Positions 36,487-46,298 of a stretch of 64,000 bases of DNA are shown here, one piece after another. The notes under the pieces were generated by a model. That model was not told the origin of the DNA and searched no databases. It saw only the letters and a list, made by a program, of their open reading frames with translations. Position numbers and translations under genes: made by a program. Each line of letters opens with the position of its first letter. Positions within the stretch are counted from its first letter, which is position 1. Source of the stretch: Secundilactobacillus kimchicus JCM 15530 (GTDB lineage Bacteria; Bacillota; Bacilli; Lactobacillales; Lactobacillaceae); the NCBI RefSeq assembly GCF_001433995.1, contig NZ_AZCX01000004.1:62001-126000 (forward strand). Direction: 5' to 3'.

Positions 36487-37515
36487 ATGAACCAGGAGTG
36501 GAAATGGGTGAACGCGGTTGTTCCCAAGATGACCCAAAAGCTAGTTAATCGCTACGCTTTATTGACGGCCGTTGACGTCATGCAACCGGTTGGTCGCCGC
36601 TCATTAGCTGCGAAGTTACAGGCCACTGAACGGGTGGTCCGCTCCGACCTTGAGGTTTTGGCTGAAAGTGGGTTGCTGGCTATGGCAACCAGTGGCGTGA
36701 CGCTAACGAAAGCCGGGCAAGAGGCGGTCATCGAGTTACGGCCACTGCTGGAAACCCTCACAGGGGTCTCTAAAAAAGAACGGTTGCTTCAAGACAAGCT
36801 TGGTTTGGCCGGTTGCCACATTGTGCCGGGCGATTCCGATGACCAACCGGAAGTCAAGGCCTTGATGGGGCGTCTGACCAATCAGGTTCTCTTAGATGAG
36901 ATGCCTCCGGGAGATAGCATTGTAGCCGTTATGGGCGGTACGACCATGGCAATCGTATCAGAAACGTTGACGGAGTCAGTGTCTGTTGACCGCCACTTAA
37001 CCTTTGTGCCGGCCCGCGGTGGCATGGGTGAGTCGCCAGCTATCCAAGCCAATACGATAGCGGCTCGGATGGCTTTAGCGACCCACGGCGAGTCGCAGCC
37101 ATTGTATTTACCAGAGTTAACGTCCAATGCGACGTATGATACGCTGCGTTATGAACCGATGATTGCTAACACATTAGCCACGATCGAACGGGCAAATGTT
37201 GTGATTCACTGTGTCGGCGATGCTGTCGCCATGGCAAAACGGCGGCAAATGCCAGCTGATGTTGTGGCTTCACTAGAAAAGCAGCACGTTGTCGGTGAAG
37301 CATTTGGCGATTTTTTTGACGCTAGTGGTCAAATCGTTTATCGCGTCCCAAAATTAGGACTATCCATTAGTGATCTAGATGCGATGGATTTGGTGGTTGC
37401 AGTAGCGGGTGGTCACACCAAAGCCGCTGCAATTGACGCTTATTTTAAAATCCCCCCTAAAGCCACTTATTTAATTACTGACGAAGGGGCGGCTGACATG
37501 ATTTTAAAGAAGTGA
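36487..37515 (+). CDS. cggR: Central glycolytic genes regulator CggR
   Basis: A 342-residue SorC/DeoR-type repressor with an N-terminal winged helix-turn-helix (about 35-80) and a C-terminal sugar-phosphate binding domain containing VAVMGGTTMAIVSETL. In Bacillus it represses gapA-pgk-tpiA-pgm-eno and is released by fructose-1,6-bisphosphate. ATG 36487 was chosen; a GTG 12 nt upstream is also possible and the ribosome site is weak for both. It is autoregulated through the tandem operator upstream and lies directly ahead of gap. Confidence 0.93.
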   Translation: MNQEWKWVNAVVPKMTQKLVNRYALLTAVDVMQPVGRRSLAAKLQATERVVRSDLEVLAESGLLAMATSGVTLTKAGQEAVIELRPLLETLTGVSKKERLLQDKLGLAGCHIVPGDSDDQPEVKALMGRLTNQVLLDEMPPGDSIVAVMGGTTMAIVSETLTESVSVDRHLTFVPARGGMGESPAIQANTIAARMALATHGESQPLYLPELTSNATYDTLRYEPMIANTLATIERANVVIHCVGDAVAMAKRRQMPADVVASLEKQHVVGEAFGDFFDASGQIVYRVPKLGLSISDLDAMDLVVAVAGGHTKAAAIDAYFKIPPKATYLITDEGAADMILKK

Positions 37516-37578
37516 TATTATAATTGATGTCACTGTTTAAAATAATTTTTTTACTTCCTAAAGGAGGAAATCACAGTT

Positions 37579-38589
37579 ATGACTGTAAAAATTGGTATTA
37601 ATGGTTTCGGCCGAATTGGTCGTTTAGCATTCAAGCGGATTCACGAATTAAACTCAAGTGATATCGAAGTGGCAGCAATCAACGATTTGACTACCCCTTC
37701 AATGTTGGCATACTTATTGAAGTATGATTCAACTCACGGCCGTTTCCCTGGCGAAGTTTCAGCTACGGACAAGGGTATCGTGGTTGATGGTAAGGAGATT
37801 CCTGTATACGCTGAACCTAAGGCTCAAGACATTCCTTGGGTTAAGAACGACGGTGTTGACTTCGTTCTTGAATGTACTGGTTTTTACACTTCTGAAGAAA
37901 AGTCACAAGCTCACTTGGACGCCGGCGTAAAGCGTGTGTTGGTTTCAGCACCTGCTGGTAACGTTCGGACTGTCGTTCCCGGTGTTAACTTGGATACTTT
38001 GGAAGCAACCGACAAGATCGTTTCAGCTGGTTCATGTACCACTAACTGCTTGGCACCATTAGCTTACTTCTTAAACGAAGAATTTGGTGTTAAGGCCGGT
38101 ACTATGACGACTGTTCACGCCTTCACTGCAACCCAACAAATTCTTGATGGGCCTCGCGGTAAGAAGATGCGTAACAACCGGACTGCAAGCATTAACACGA
38201 TTCCTCACTCAACTGGTGCTGCTAAGGCTATCGGCTTAGTTATCCCAGAATTAAACGGTAAGTTACAAGGCCACGCACAACGGGTTGCCGTTGTTGATGG
38301 TTCTTTGACTGAATTAGTCACTGTTTTGGATAAGAAGGTTACTGCTGACGAAATTAACGCAGCAATCAAGAAGCACACTGAAGGTAACGATGCATTTGGT
38401 TACAACGATGACGAAATCGTTTCAACCGACATCATTGACGACCCTCATGGCTCAGTCTTTGACCCAACTCAAACTGAAGTAACCACTGCCGGTGACACCC
38501 AACTCGTTAAGACCGTTGCTTGGTACGACAACGAATGGGGCTTCACTTGCAACATGGTACGGACTTTATTGAAGTTCGCTACGCTTTAA
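37579..38589 (+). CDS. gap: Glyceraldehyde-3-phosphate dehydrogenase, type I
   Basis: A 336-residue NAD-dependent glycolytic enzyme. Rossmann start INGFGRIGR, catalytic Cys153 in [11 protein letters not shown], and the C-terminal WYDNEWGF are present. Codon usage is strongly biased, with preferred synonymous codons throughout, as expected of a very highly expressed gene. An AAAGGAGG site precedes ATG. It follows cggR after 63 nt; TATAAT at 37519-37524 without a clear -35 might add a second promoter. A terminator-like hairpin follows. Confidence 0.97.
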   Translation: MTVKIGINGFGRIGRLAFKRIHELNSSDIEVAAINDLTTPSMLAYLLKYDSTHGRFPGEVSATDKGIVVDGKEIPVYAEPKAQDIPWVKNDGVDFVLECTGFYTSEEKSQAHLDAGVKRVLVSAPAGNVRTVVPGVNLDTLEATDKIVSAGSCTTNCLAPLAYFLNEEFGVKAGTMTTVHAFTATQQILDGPRGKKMRNNRTASINTIPHSTGAAKAIGLVIPELNGKLQGHAQRVAVVDGSLTELVTVLDKKVTADEINAAIKKHTEGNDAFGYNDDEIVSTDIIDDPHGSVFDPTQTEVTTAGDTQLVKTVAWYDNEWGFTCNMVRTLLKFATL

Positions 38590-38611
38590 TTGAATCAATT
38601 GAACAATTAAA

Positions 38612-38642
38612 GGCGGGGGAGGGAGACTTCTCCCGTCTTTTT
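38612..38642 (+). terminator. Terminator after gap
   Basis: Stem gggag/ctccc followed by gtcttttt. The stem is short but well placed. Confidence 0.6.
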
Positions 38643-38675
38643 ACTAGCGATGGCAAAATTGGGTGACTTTAGACT

Positions 38676-38703
38676 TTGATTTTCGCCGGAAATGCAGTAT
38701 ATT
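38676..38703 (+). promoter_or_regulatory. Promoter of pgk
   Basis: TTGATT (38676-38681), 16-bp spacer, TATATT (38698-38703). Confidence 0.6.
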
Positions 38704-38746
38704 GTGAAATGAATCTTTAAATTGTATCAGTAGGAGGCATTCTGAA

Positions 38747-39949
38747 TTGGCTAAATTAACTGTTTCAGATTTAGACTTACAAGGTAAAAAAGTCTTGATG
38801 CGGGTCGACTTTAACGTCCCAATTAAAGACGGTGTGATTGGCAATGACAACCGGGTGGTTGCTGCATTACCAACGATCAAATACGTCAGCGAACATGGTG
38901 GTAAAGCAATTTTGCTGTCCCACCTTGGTCGGATCAAGACGGAAGATGACAAGCCAGGCTTGTCAATGCGTCCAGTTGCTGAACGACTTTCGAACTTGTT
39001 GAACAAACCGGTCACCTTTGTGCCTGCAACTGAAGGGACCCAATTGGAAGAAGCCATCGATAAGATGCAAGACGGCGACGTTTTAGTTATGGAAAACACC
39101 CGTTACGAAGACGTTAAAGACGGCGAATACGTGAAGCGCGAATCTGGTAACGACCCAGAATTGGGTAAGTACTGGGCTTCATTAGGCGACGTTTTTGTTA
39201 ACGATGCCTTTGGAACGGCTCACCGTTCACACGCTTCAAACGTTGGGATTGCCTCTAACATGAGCCAAACCGCTGCTGGTTTCTTGATGGAAAAGGAAAT
39301 CAAGTTTATTGGTGGGGCTGTCTCAAACCCGGCTCACCCGTTTGTTGCCATTTTGGGTGGTGCTAAGGTTTCCGACAAAATCGGTGTTATCGATAACTTG
39401 TTGGACAAAGCTGACAAAGTCATTATTGGTGGTGGGATGACCTACACCTTCTATGCCGCTAAAGGGATGAAGATTGGGAACTCACTGGTTGAAGAAGATA
39501 AGATCGATTTAGCTAAGGAAATCATGGACAAGGCTGGCGACAAGTTGGTCTTACCAGTTGATTCCGTTGTTGCTGAAAAGTTCGACAATGATGCACCACA
39601 CAAAGTTGTTGAAGGCGACATCCCTGATGGCTACATGGCCTTAGATATTGGACCAAAGTCAGTTGCTGAGTTTAAGGACGTTTTAAAGACGGCCAAATTA
39701 GTTGTTTGGAACGGCCCAATGGGCGTGTTTGAAATGAGTAATTACGCTGAAGGAACCCTTGAAATTGGGAAGTTCCTTGGCACGTTAAGCGATGCAACAA
39801 CCATTGTTGGTGGTGGCGATTCAACGGCTGCCGTTCAACAATTAGGCGTTGCTGACAAGTTGACCCACATCTCTACTGGTGGTGGGGCGTCACTTGAATA
39901 CTTGGAAGGTAAGACCTTACCAGGGATCGCTGCAATTAGCGACAAGTAA
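38747..39949 (+). CDS. pgk: Phosphoglycerate kinase
   Basis: A 400-residue two-domain glycolytic kinase making ATP from 1,3-bisphosphoglycerate. The RVDFNVP substrate motif, the hinge region and the C-terminal nucleotide motif GGGDSTAAV are present. It starts with TTG at 38747 after AGGAGG, an unusual start for such a highly expressed gene. Strong codon bias as in gap and eno. It has its own promoter and a terminator, so it can be expressed apart from gap. Confidence 0.97.
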   Translation: MAKLTVSDLDLQGKKVLMRVDFNVPIKDGVIGNDNRVVAALPTIKYVSEHGGKAILLSHLGRIKTEDDKPGLSMRPVAERLSNLLNKPVTFVPATEGTQLEEAIDKMQDGDVLVMENTRYEDVKDGEYVKRESGNDPELGKYWASLGDVFVNDAFGTAHRSHASNVGIASNMSQTAAGFLMEKEIKFIGGAVSNPAHPFVAILGGAKVSDKIGVIDNLLDKADKVIIGGGMTYTFYAAKGMKIGNSLVEEDKIDLAKEIMDKAGDKLVLPVDSVVAEKFDNDAPHKVVEGDIPDGYMALDIGPKSVAEFKDVLKTAKLVVWNGPMGVFEMSNYAEGTLEIGKFLGTLSDATTIVGGGDSTAAVQQLGVADKLTHISTGGGASLEYLEGKTLPGIAAISDK

Positions 39950-39952
39950 TTT

Positions 39953-39976
39953 AAAAGGGCCTGTTGGCCCTTTTTT
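39953..39976 (+). terminator. Intrinsic terminator after pgk
   Basis: Perfect stem aaaagggcc/ggccctttt with loop tgtt and a T run. Confidence 0.92.
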
Positions 39977-40093
39977 GCTAGTTTTAGAAATCTTTAAATG
40001 GTGTTTGCTGGCTAAAGCGCTGTCATTTGGGTAAAATGAATGCAATGAGGTTATTGAGAGTTGTGAAGTGGAATCAAAAAGGAGCGTTCGACT

Positions 40094-40852
40094 GTGCGAA
40101 TACCATTAATTGCTGGTAATTGGAAAATGAACAAGAATCCAGCGGAAGCTGACGCCTTTATGACTGTCGTTGCTGATCAGGTTCCGGATCCAGACCAGGT
40201 AGAAACGGCAATTGCGGCCCCGGCGGTTGTTTTAACGACGATGGCTCAAAATAACGCCCCAGACCGGCTACGGCTGGCGGCGGAAAATTGCTACTATGAA
40301 GACGCTGGTGCCTATACCGGTGAAACAAGCCCTAAGACGCTGGCGGAGATGGGGATGCGGTACGTGATCGTTGGCCACTCTGAGCGGCGGTTGTACTTCA
40401 ATGAAACGGATGATTTGATTAACCGAAAAGTTCATGCCGTCTTTCGCAATCAAATGACACCGATTGTCTGCTGTGACGAAACGATGGGCCGGCGTGAGTC
40501 AGGCGAAAAAATTCACTGGGTGGTGAGTCAGGTCACCGGGGCCTTGAAGGGGGTCTCAGAACAGCAGGCTCGCCAACTGGTCATTGCTTATGAACCAAGC
40601 TGGGCAATTGGTAGCGGCACGTCAGCCTCTGCGGATCAGGCCGAAGAAGGTTGTTATCTGATTCGTCAAACCGTGGCCGATTTGTATGGTGATCCGGTGG
40701 CTGACGACATGCGTGTGTTATATGGCGGCAGTGTCAAGCCGGACAACATTGCAGAGCTAATGACGAAGCGAGATATTGATGGTGTCTTAGCTGGCGGTGC
40801 GAGTTTGGACGCAGAAACGTTTTTACAACTCACGCATTACCAAAATAACTGA
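40094..40852 (+). CDS. tpiA: Triosephosphate isomerase
   Basis: A 252-residue TIM-barrel enzyme interconverting dihydroxyacetone phosphate and glyceraldehyde 3-phosphate. AGNWKMNK (catalytic Lys), GHSERR (catalytic His), [11 protein letters not shown] (catalytic Glu) and the phosphate loop YGGSVKPDN are all present. GTG 40094 follows AAAGGAGC. Unlike gap, pgk and eno it uses many ordinary codons (for example CGG and CTA), so its expression is likely lower. A terminator upstream separates it from pgk; no clear promoter was found in the 117-bp gap. Confidence 0.96.
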   Translation: MRIPLIAGNWKMNKNPAEADAFMTVVADQVPDPDQVETAIAAPAVVLTTMAQNNAPDRLRLAAENCYYEDAGAYTGETSPKTLAEMGMRYVIVGHSERRLYFNETDDLINRKVHAVFRNQMTPIVCCDETMGRRESGEKIHWVVSQVTGALKGVSEQQARQLVIAYEPSWAIGSGTSASADQAEEGCYLIRQTVADLYGDPVADDMRVLYGGSVKPDNIAELMTKRDIDGVLAGGASLDAETFLQLTHYQNN

Positions 40853-40860
40853 AATAGTAA

Positions 40861-40889
40861 TTGCAAGTTCAAGAGCAAACTAATAAAAT
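40861..40889 (+). promoter_or_regulatory. Promoter of eno
   Basis: TTGCAA (40861-40866), 17-bp spacer, TAAAAT (40884-40889). Confidence 0.75.
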
Positions 40890-40928
40890 AGACAAGGGAT
40901 GTCTTCCCGCTAGGTCAAACTTTCATAA

Positions 40929-42260
<1,332 letters not shown>

Positions 42261-42292
42261 TTTAAAGGTATTGCCTTCGTGGTAACCCAAAT

Positions 42293-42332
42293 AAAACACC
42301 GATTAGCCAACAGGTTAGTCGGTGTTTTTTTT
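42293..42332 (+). terminator. Intrinsic terminator after eno
   Basis: A 14-bp stem, aacaccgattagcc/ggttagtcggtgtt, with two wobble pairs, loop aaca and a run of eight T. Confidence 0.92.
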
Positions 42333-42404
42333 GTGCCGTTATTTCGTTGATTTGACGCTGGGGTTCGTAGTTAGATTTATATTCTAAAAAGCGAGGTTAC
42401 GATT

Positions 42405-43541
42405 ATGACCCACAAGGGCTTATTTCTTGTTTCACTAGGCGCAACACTGATACTGGGAAGCGTCCCTGTTCACGCGAAAGAGGCGGCTGACAGCCAGATA
42501 CGGGTGAGCGTAGCACCGAAAAGCGACAGAACTACCGATTACCATGCGGTTTCTTTTGCTGCCTGGCACGTCTCTGGTAAGCCAACATCAAGTGATGATG
42601 AGGGGCAAGTTTACCACTTTTCAACCCAAATCATTTTCCCTGACGCTGGACCGGCTACTCCCGTGAGTACCGAAAATATCAAGTTAAGTCAGGGGGAAAT
42701 GGTGACCTTTTCCACCGACCCAACGCAGTTTGAAATTCGAAGTGCTCAAACCATTTTTTCGGTGCCAGGCACTGAATCCTCGGTGATGATGGCCATCACG
42801 CCACTGAAGTTTGAAACGACGATTCAGTGCCAGGGCCAAGCGGATTTGCCAGGATCTTTTAAGACAAAGTTGGTTGGTAATTTCGATGAAGTGATGGCCG
42901 GGTATCAAAAGTTTGTCAGTGATTTGAAGGTGGCCGGATTCGAAGTTGACGCCATCCAAGCGAAACGTGGCAGTAAAGCTACTCGCGGAATCAGTGACCT
43001 AACATTGAATTTGAAGAAGTTGCCTCATGAAGAAAAACCTGTGCCAGAGGAGAAACCGAAACCAGAGGAGAAGCCCAAGCCAGAGGAAAAACCCAAGCCA
43101 GAGGAAAAACCGAAACCGGAGGAGAAGCCCAAGCCGGAGGAGAAACCCAAGCCAGAGGAGAAACCGAAGTTAGAGATAAAGCCAAGTCCGGATGGGAACT
43201 CAACGACAAATCGTCAGCCGGTTACGGCCGACGCTGAGACGTCAATTTTAGGTCAAGGTCGGGACAAGTCACAGGCGACGGCGCCATCTCGTGTAGGGCC
43301 GCACGACTTGGTTGAAAAAGGGCAGTCATCAGCTCGTGGGAAGGCAATAAAGCGGGAGGTAGATTATGAGTCAACCGAAAATGAGGCTGATGATAATCCG
43401 ACTGAGGACCAAAAGCGAACTGTCAAAACTGGTAACCAGAAGATATTACCTCAAACGGATGAGACCAATTCTACGTATTTTGTCATGGTTGGGTTAACCG
43501 GGCTGATTTTGAGCTTATTTCGCATTTTTAAGCACTCGTAG
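42405..43541 (+). CDS. LPQTD sortase-anchored surface protein with a PEEKPK stalk
   Basis: A 378-residue wall protein. Signal peptide at about 1-24 with cleavage after VHA; an N-terminal domain of unknown fold (about 25-205); a proline-glutamate-lysine stalk of eight hexapeptide units (about 209-256); a hydrophilic spacer; then LPQTD at 348-352, a hydrophobic helix and the basic tail FRIFKHS. LPQT variants of LPXTG are typical of lactobacilli. The N-terminal domain is not one I recognise; adhesion is a guess. It is single, after the eno terminator, with no convincing promoter spacing (TTGACG 42352, TATATT 42378). Confidence 0.85.
   Translation: MTHKGLFLVSLGATLILGSVPVHAKEAADSQIRVSVAPKSDRTTDYHAVSFAAWHVSGKPTSSDDEGQVYHFSTQIIFPDAGPATPVSTENIKLSQGEMVTFSTDPTQFEIRSAQTIFSVPGTESSVMMAITPLKFETTIQCQGQADLPGSFKTKLVGNFDEVMAGYQKFVSDLKVAGFEVDAIQAKRGSKATRGISDLTLNLKKLPHEEKPVPEEKPKPEEKPKPEEKPKPEEKPKPEEKPKPEEKPKPEEKPKLEIKPSPDGNSTTNRQPVTADAETSILGQGRDKSQATAPSRVGPHDLVEKGQSSARGKAIKREVDYESTENEADDNPTEDQKRTVKTGNQKILPQTDETNSTYFVMVGLTGLILSLFRIFKHS
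43029..43172 (+). repeat. Eight tandem 18-bp units encoding PEEKPK-type repeats
   Basis: Units of 18 bp (gaggagaagcccaagcca and variants) encode EEKPKP. The first and last units are degenerate (V and L at the fifth or sixth positions), and inner units differ by synonymous third-base changes, so the array is not a very recent expansion. Confidence 0.92.
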
Positions 43542-43551
43542 TCCAGCGGCC

Positions 43552-43562
43552 TATGCTAAACT
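43552..43562 (+). promoter_or_regulatory. Extended -10 promoter of the ClC gene
   Basis: TATGCTAAACT contains TGC-TAAACT, the same layout as the promoters at 7463 and 30655. Confidence 0.45.
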
Positions 43563-43595
43563 GGTAAATAGACGTTTAGTAAGGGATCGATGAAG

Positions 43596-45134
43596 ATGAA
43601 ACAAGAACAACTGAGACAACACGATTGGTCAAGGCCAATTGCGGTGGCCCGAGCAGCTGGGGTCGGCATTTTAGCTGGTGGTGTTGTTGGCTGCTTTCGG
43701 TTCGTGATTCAACTTGGACTATCACAGGTTCAGTATTTTTTTGGCCTGGCACACCAAAGACCATGGTTGTTGCTTGTTTGGATGGTAGTCGGGGTGGTCA
43801 TTACGCTCATTGTCGGCCGCTGGATGAAGCAGGTTCCTGAAATTAAAGGATCAGGAATACCGGAAGTTGAAGGTCAGCTGATGGGTGCCTTAGATTACAA
43901 ATGGTGGCCTGTCTTATGGCGAAAATTTGCCGGTGGTATTCTGGGTATCGGCAGCGGCCTATTTTTGGGTCGTGAAGGTCCCTCGATTCAGTTGGGGGCT
44001 ACGATTGGTCAAGGGTTTGCTGCCAGTCAGCGACTGGCTGGCACAGATCGCCGACTTATGATTGCAAGTGGAGCGGCCGCTGGATTGGCAGCCGCTTTCA
44101 ACGCCCCCATTGCAAGCTCGTTGTTTGTCTTGGAGGAGGTTTACCACAATTTTTCAACGATGGTTTGGATTACAGCGTTGACCAGTGCAGTCTGTTCCAA
44201 TTTTGTCTCAACTGTTTTATTTGGATTAAAACCCGTTTTGTACATGCCCTATGGCCATATGTTTGGCATGAAGAGCTACTGGGTTTTAATTTTGTTGGGA
44301 TTGTTTCTTGGTGTGCTCGGGCGACTCTATCAAGTTGTTTTACTTCGAGTAGGTGACTGGTATGCGAAAATACCAGGTTTGCCAAGTCAGTACCACGCCA
44401 TTGTGGCCTTTTTACTAATGATGCCCATTGCGTGGTGGTTGCCCCAGACCTTAGGTGGCGGAAATGCCATCATTGTGGGCTTTAACCACCTCATGCCAGG
44501 GGCCTTGTCCCTGCTAGGATTGTTTGTTTTACGCTTTGTTTTTTCAATGGTATCGTATGGGACTGGGTTACCTGGAGGTATCTTTCTGCCAATTTTAACG
44601 TTGGGAGCCATTTTAGGTGGTCTTTTTGGTCAGGTGATGGTGTCACTTCATCTGATAGCACCAAGTTATTTACCAGACTTTATTATTGTTGCAATGGCAG
44701 GGTACTTTGCGGGAATCAGTAAGGCGCCATTTACTGCCATTTTACTCATTACCGAAATGGTCGGAACGTTGCAACATTTGATGCCGTTAGCGGTGGTGTC
44801 GTTGGTGGCCTACTTGACCGTTGATGGGTTAGGCGGTGCACCGATCTACGAAGCACTACTGGACCGAAAAGTTCGTCCAAGCATTCCGGGTTTGTTAGGG
44901 GCGACCGACCAAGTTGAAATGGCCGTCTTTGAAGGGTCTTCGATTGATGGCCTTCAGGTTCGCCAGGTGAACTGGCCAAAACATTCATTACTGACTGGTG
45001 TTCGCCGGGGCGGTAAAGTCTGGGTGCCTAATGGTGATACGATTCTTCATGCGGGCGATTTGATTGTTGTGACGGTTGACCGAAGTCAACGGGCAGATGT
45101 GTACCGTCACTTACAACTTTTAGCTCAGTCGTAA
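43596..45134 (+). CDS. clcA: ClC-family chloride channel/antiporter with C-terminal RCK_C domain
   Basis: A 512-residue membrane protein with the three ClC anion-pathway motifs: GSGIPEVEG, GREGPSIQLGA (gating glutamate) and GTGLPGGIFLP. About 430 residues of helices are followed by a TrkA_C/RCK_C regulatory domain (about 440-512, DGLQVRQVNWPKHSLLTGV). ClC antiporters support acid tolerance by chloride-proton exchange. Two ATGs two codons apart (43590 and 43596) are possible; the second is better spaced from AAGGGA. The gene is alone between the surface protein and secG. Confidence 0.9.
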   Translation: MKQEQLRQHDWSRPIAVARAAGVGILAGGVVGCFRFVIQLGLSQVQYFFGLAHQRPWLLLVWMVVGVVITLIVGRWMKQVPEIKGSGIPEVEGQLMGALDYKWWPVLWRKFAGGILGIGSGLFLGREGPSIQLGATIGQGFAASQRLAGTDRRLMIASGAAAGLAAAFNAPIASSLFVLEEVYHNFSTMVWITALTSAVCSNFVSTVLFGLKPVLYMPYGHMFGMKSYWVLILLGLFLGVLGRLYQVVLLRVGDWYAKIPGLPSQYHAIVAFLLMMPIAWWLPQTLGGGNAIIVGFNHLMPGALSLLGLFVLRFVFSMVSYGTGLPGGIFLPILTLGAILGGLFGQVMVSLHLIAPSYLPDFIIVAMAGYFAGISKAPFTAILLITEMVGTLQHLMPLAVVSLVAYLTVDGLGGAPIYEALLDRKVRPSIPGLLGATDQVEMAVFEGSSIDGLQVRQVNWPKHSLLTGVRRGGKVWVPNGDTILHAGDLIVVTVDRSQRADVYRHLQLLAQS

Positions 45135-45223
45135 AGTTTTTCGTGTGGGTAGCATTTCAGCTTATTTTATGATAGATTGTATAGAGGTATTGTCAGAGAC
45201 TTGAAACAATAGGAGGCAATTTC

Positions 45224-45460
45224 TTGTATAATTTACTCATTACAGGACTTTTAATTGACAGCGTATTGATTATCATTGCTGTGTTAATGCAACCTGCTAA
45301 ACAAGATGACGCGATGTCTGCTCTAAGTGGTGGCCAGACCGATTTGTTCTCAAAACAAAAAGCCCGCGGCTTTGAAGCTTTCATGCAAAAAGCAACGGTT
45401 GTTTTGGGGGTTATTTTCTTTGTACTAGCGTTGGCGTTAGCCTACTTATCTTCACACTAG
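45224..45460 (+). CDS. secG: Preprotein translocase subunit SecG
   Basis: A 78-residue protein with two membrane helices (about 3-22 and 57-75) separated by a loop containing MSALSGGQTDLFSKQKARG, the typical SecG glycine-rich loop. It aids the SecA-driven export cycle in SecYEG. TTG 45224 follows AGGAGG with seven-base spacing; a small gene easily missed. It is followed by a terminator and then the carboxylesterase and rnr, the usual secG-est-rnr-smpB order of bacilli. Confidence 0.95.
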   Translation: MYNLLITGLLIDSVLIIIAVLMQPAKQDDAMSALSGGQTDLFSKQKARGFEAFMQKATVVLGVIFFVLALALAYLSSH

Positions 45461-45467
45461 CAATTGG

Positions 45468-45497
45468 ATCCTCCTGTGAACCTGCAGGAGGATTTTT
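45468..45497 (+). terminator. Intrinsic terminator after secG
   Basis: Perfect stem atcctcctg/caggaggat with an 8-nt loop and a T run. Confidence 0.88.
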
Positions 45498-45533
45498 CTG
45501 CTTAAATAAGGCAAACGAACAGGAGGTTAACCG

Positions 45534-46280
45534 ATGATTCGCAGACCGGAACCATTTCTTTTTGAAGCGGGGCCACATGCCGTGATTTTGCTACATGCTT
45601 ACGCGGGGAGTTCCAATGATGTGAGGCTCCTTGGCCGCAATCTTCAAAAGCTTGGATATACTGTTTATGCCCCGATGTTCACTGGTCATGCAACTGGCGA
45701 GCCAAAAGATATTTTGACAAAGGGATCGCCTGAACGGTGGTGGGAGGATACCCAAGCGGCAATTGCCCACCTTCGCGAGCGTGGCTACGCGCAAATCAGT
45801 ATTTTTGGGTTATCATTAGGTGGTGTGTTCGCGACCCGGGCTTTAGAAGTTGATCCACAGCTGTTAGGCGGTGGTACTTTTAGTTCGCCAGTCGTGGCTA
45901 AACGGGCGAATAATTTAATTCCTGAGTTTCTTCGGTTAGCCAAGTTAACCTACAAAGCAGAAAAGGTAAGCGACACCGAAATTACGGCTAATTTGTCCTG
46001 GATTAATCAGCGGGTTCTCAGCCAAATTGAGGCAATCAGAGACTATTCAACAGTAGTTGCCCAAGAATTAGATCAGGTTCAAACGCCGTTTTTCATCGCC
46101 CAAGGTGGCGATGATGATTTAATCGATGCTCAAGATGCCAACCTACTTCGAGAACGGTTATTTGGCCGTTCGGTTTCGTTTCACTATTACGAGGGCGCTG
46201 GTCATGTGATTACGGTTAACAGTGCCAAAAAGCAACTTGAAGCAGATTTAGCAACATTTTTACCGACACTTTATCACTAA
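45534..46280 (+). CDS. est: Carboxylesterase (alpha/beta hydrolase)
   Basis: A 248-residue alpha/beta hydrolase resembling the thermostable carboxylesterase Est30 of Geobacillus, which shares its place between secG and rnr. Nucleophile Ser94 is in GLSLGG; the oxyanion stretch is LLHAYAGSS; Asp in IAQGGDDDLID and His in GAGHVIT complete the triad. ACAGGAGG precedes ATG. The natural substrate is unknown; short-chain esters are the family norm. Confidence 0.88.
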   Translation: MIRRPEPFLFEAGPHAVILLHAYAGSSNDVRLLGRNLQKLGYTVYAPMFTGHATGEPKDILTKGSPERWWEDTQAAIAHLRERGYAQISIFGLSLGGVFATRALEVDPQLLGGGTFSSPVVAKRANNLIPEFLRLAKLTYKAEKVSDTEITANLSWINQRVLSQIEAIRDYSTVVAQELDQVQTPFFIAQGGDDDLIDAQDANLLRERLFGRSVSFHYYEGAGHVITVNSAKKQLEADLATFLPTLYH

Positions 46281-46298
46281 ACAATTGAGGATATTAAT

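Noticed and set aside
40008-40026. cre-like palindrome AAAGCGCT upstream of tpiA
   Set aside because: Only the core matches; the left flank has several mismatches to the cre consensus and no well-spaced promoter surrounds it.
43029-43209. Antisense open frame across the PEEKPK repeat
   Set aside because: It is a low-complexity mirror of the repeat with no start context; open only because of the repeat composition.
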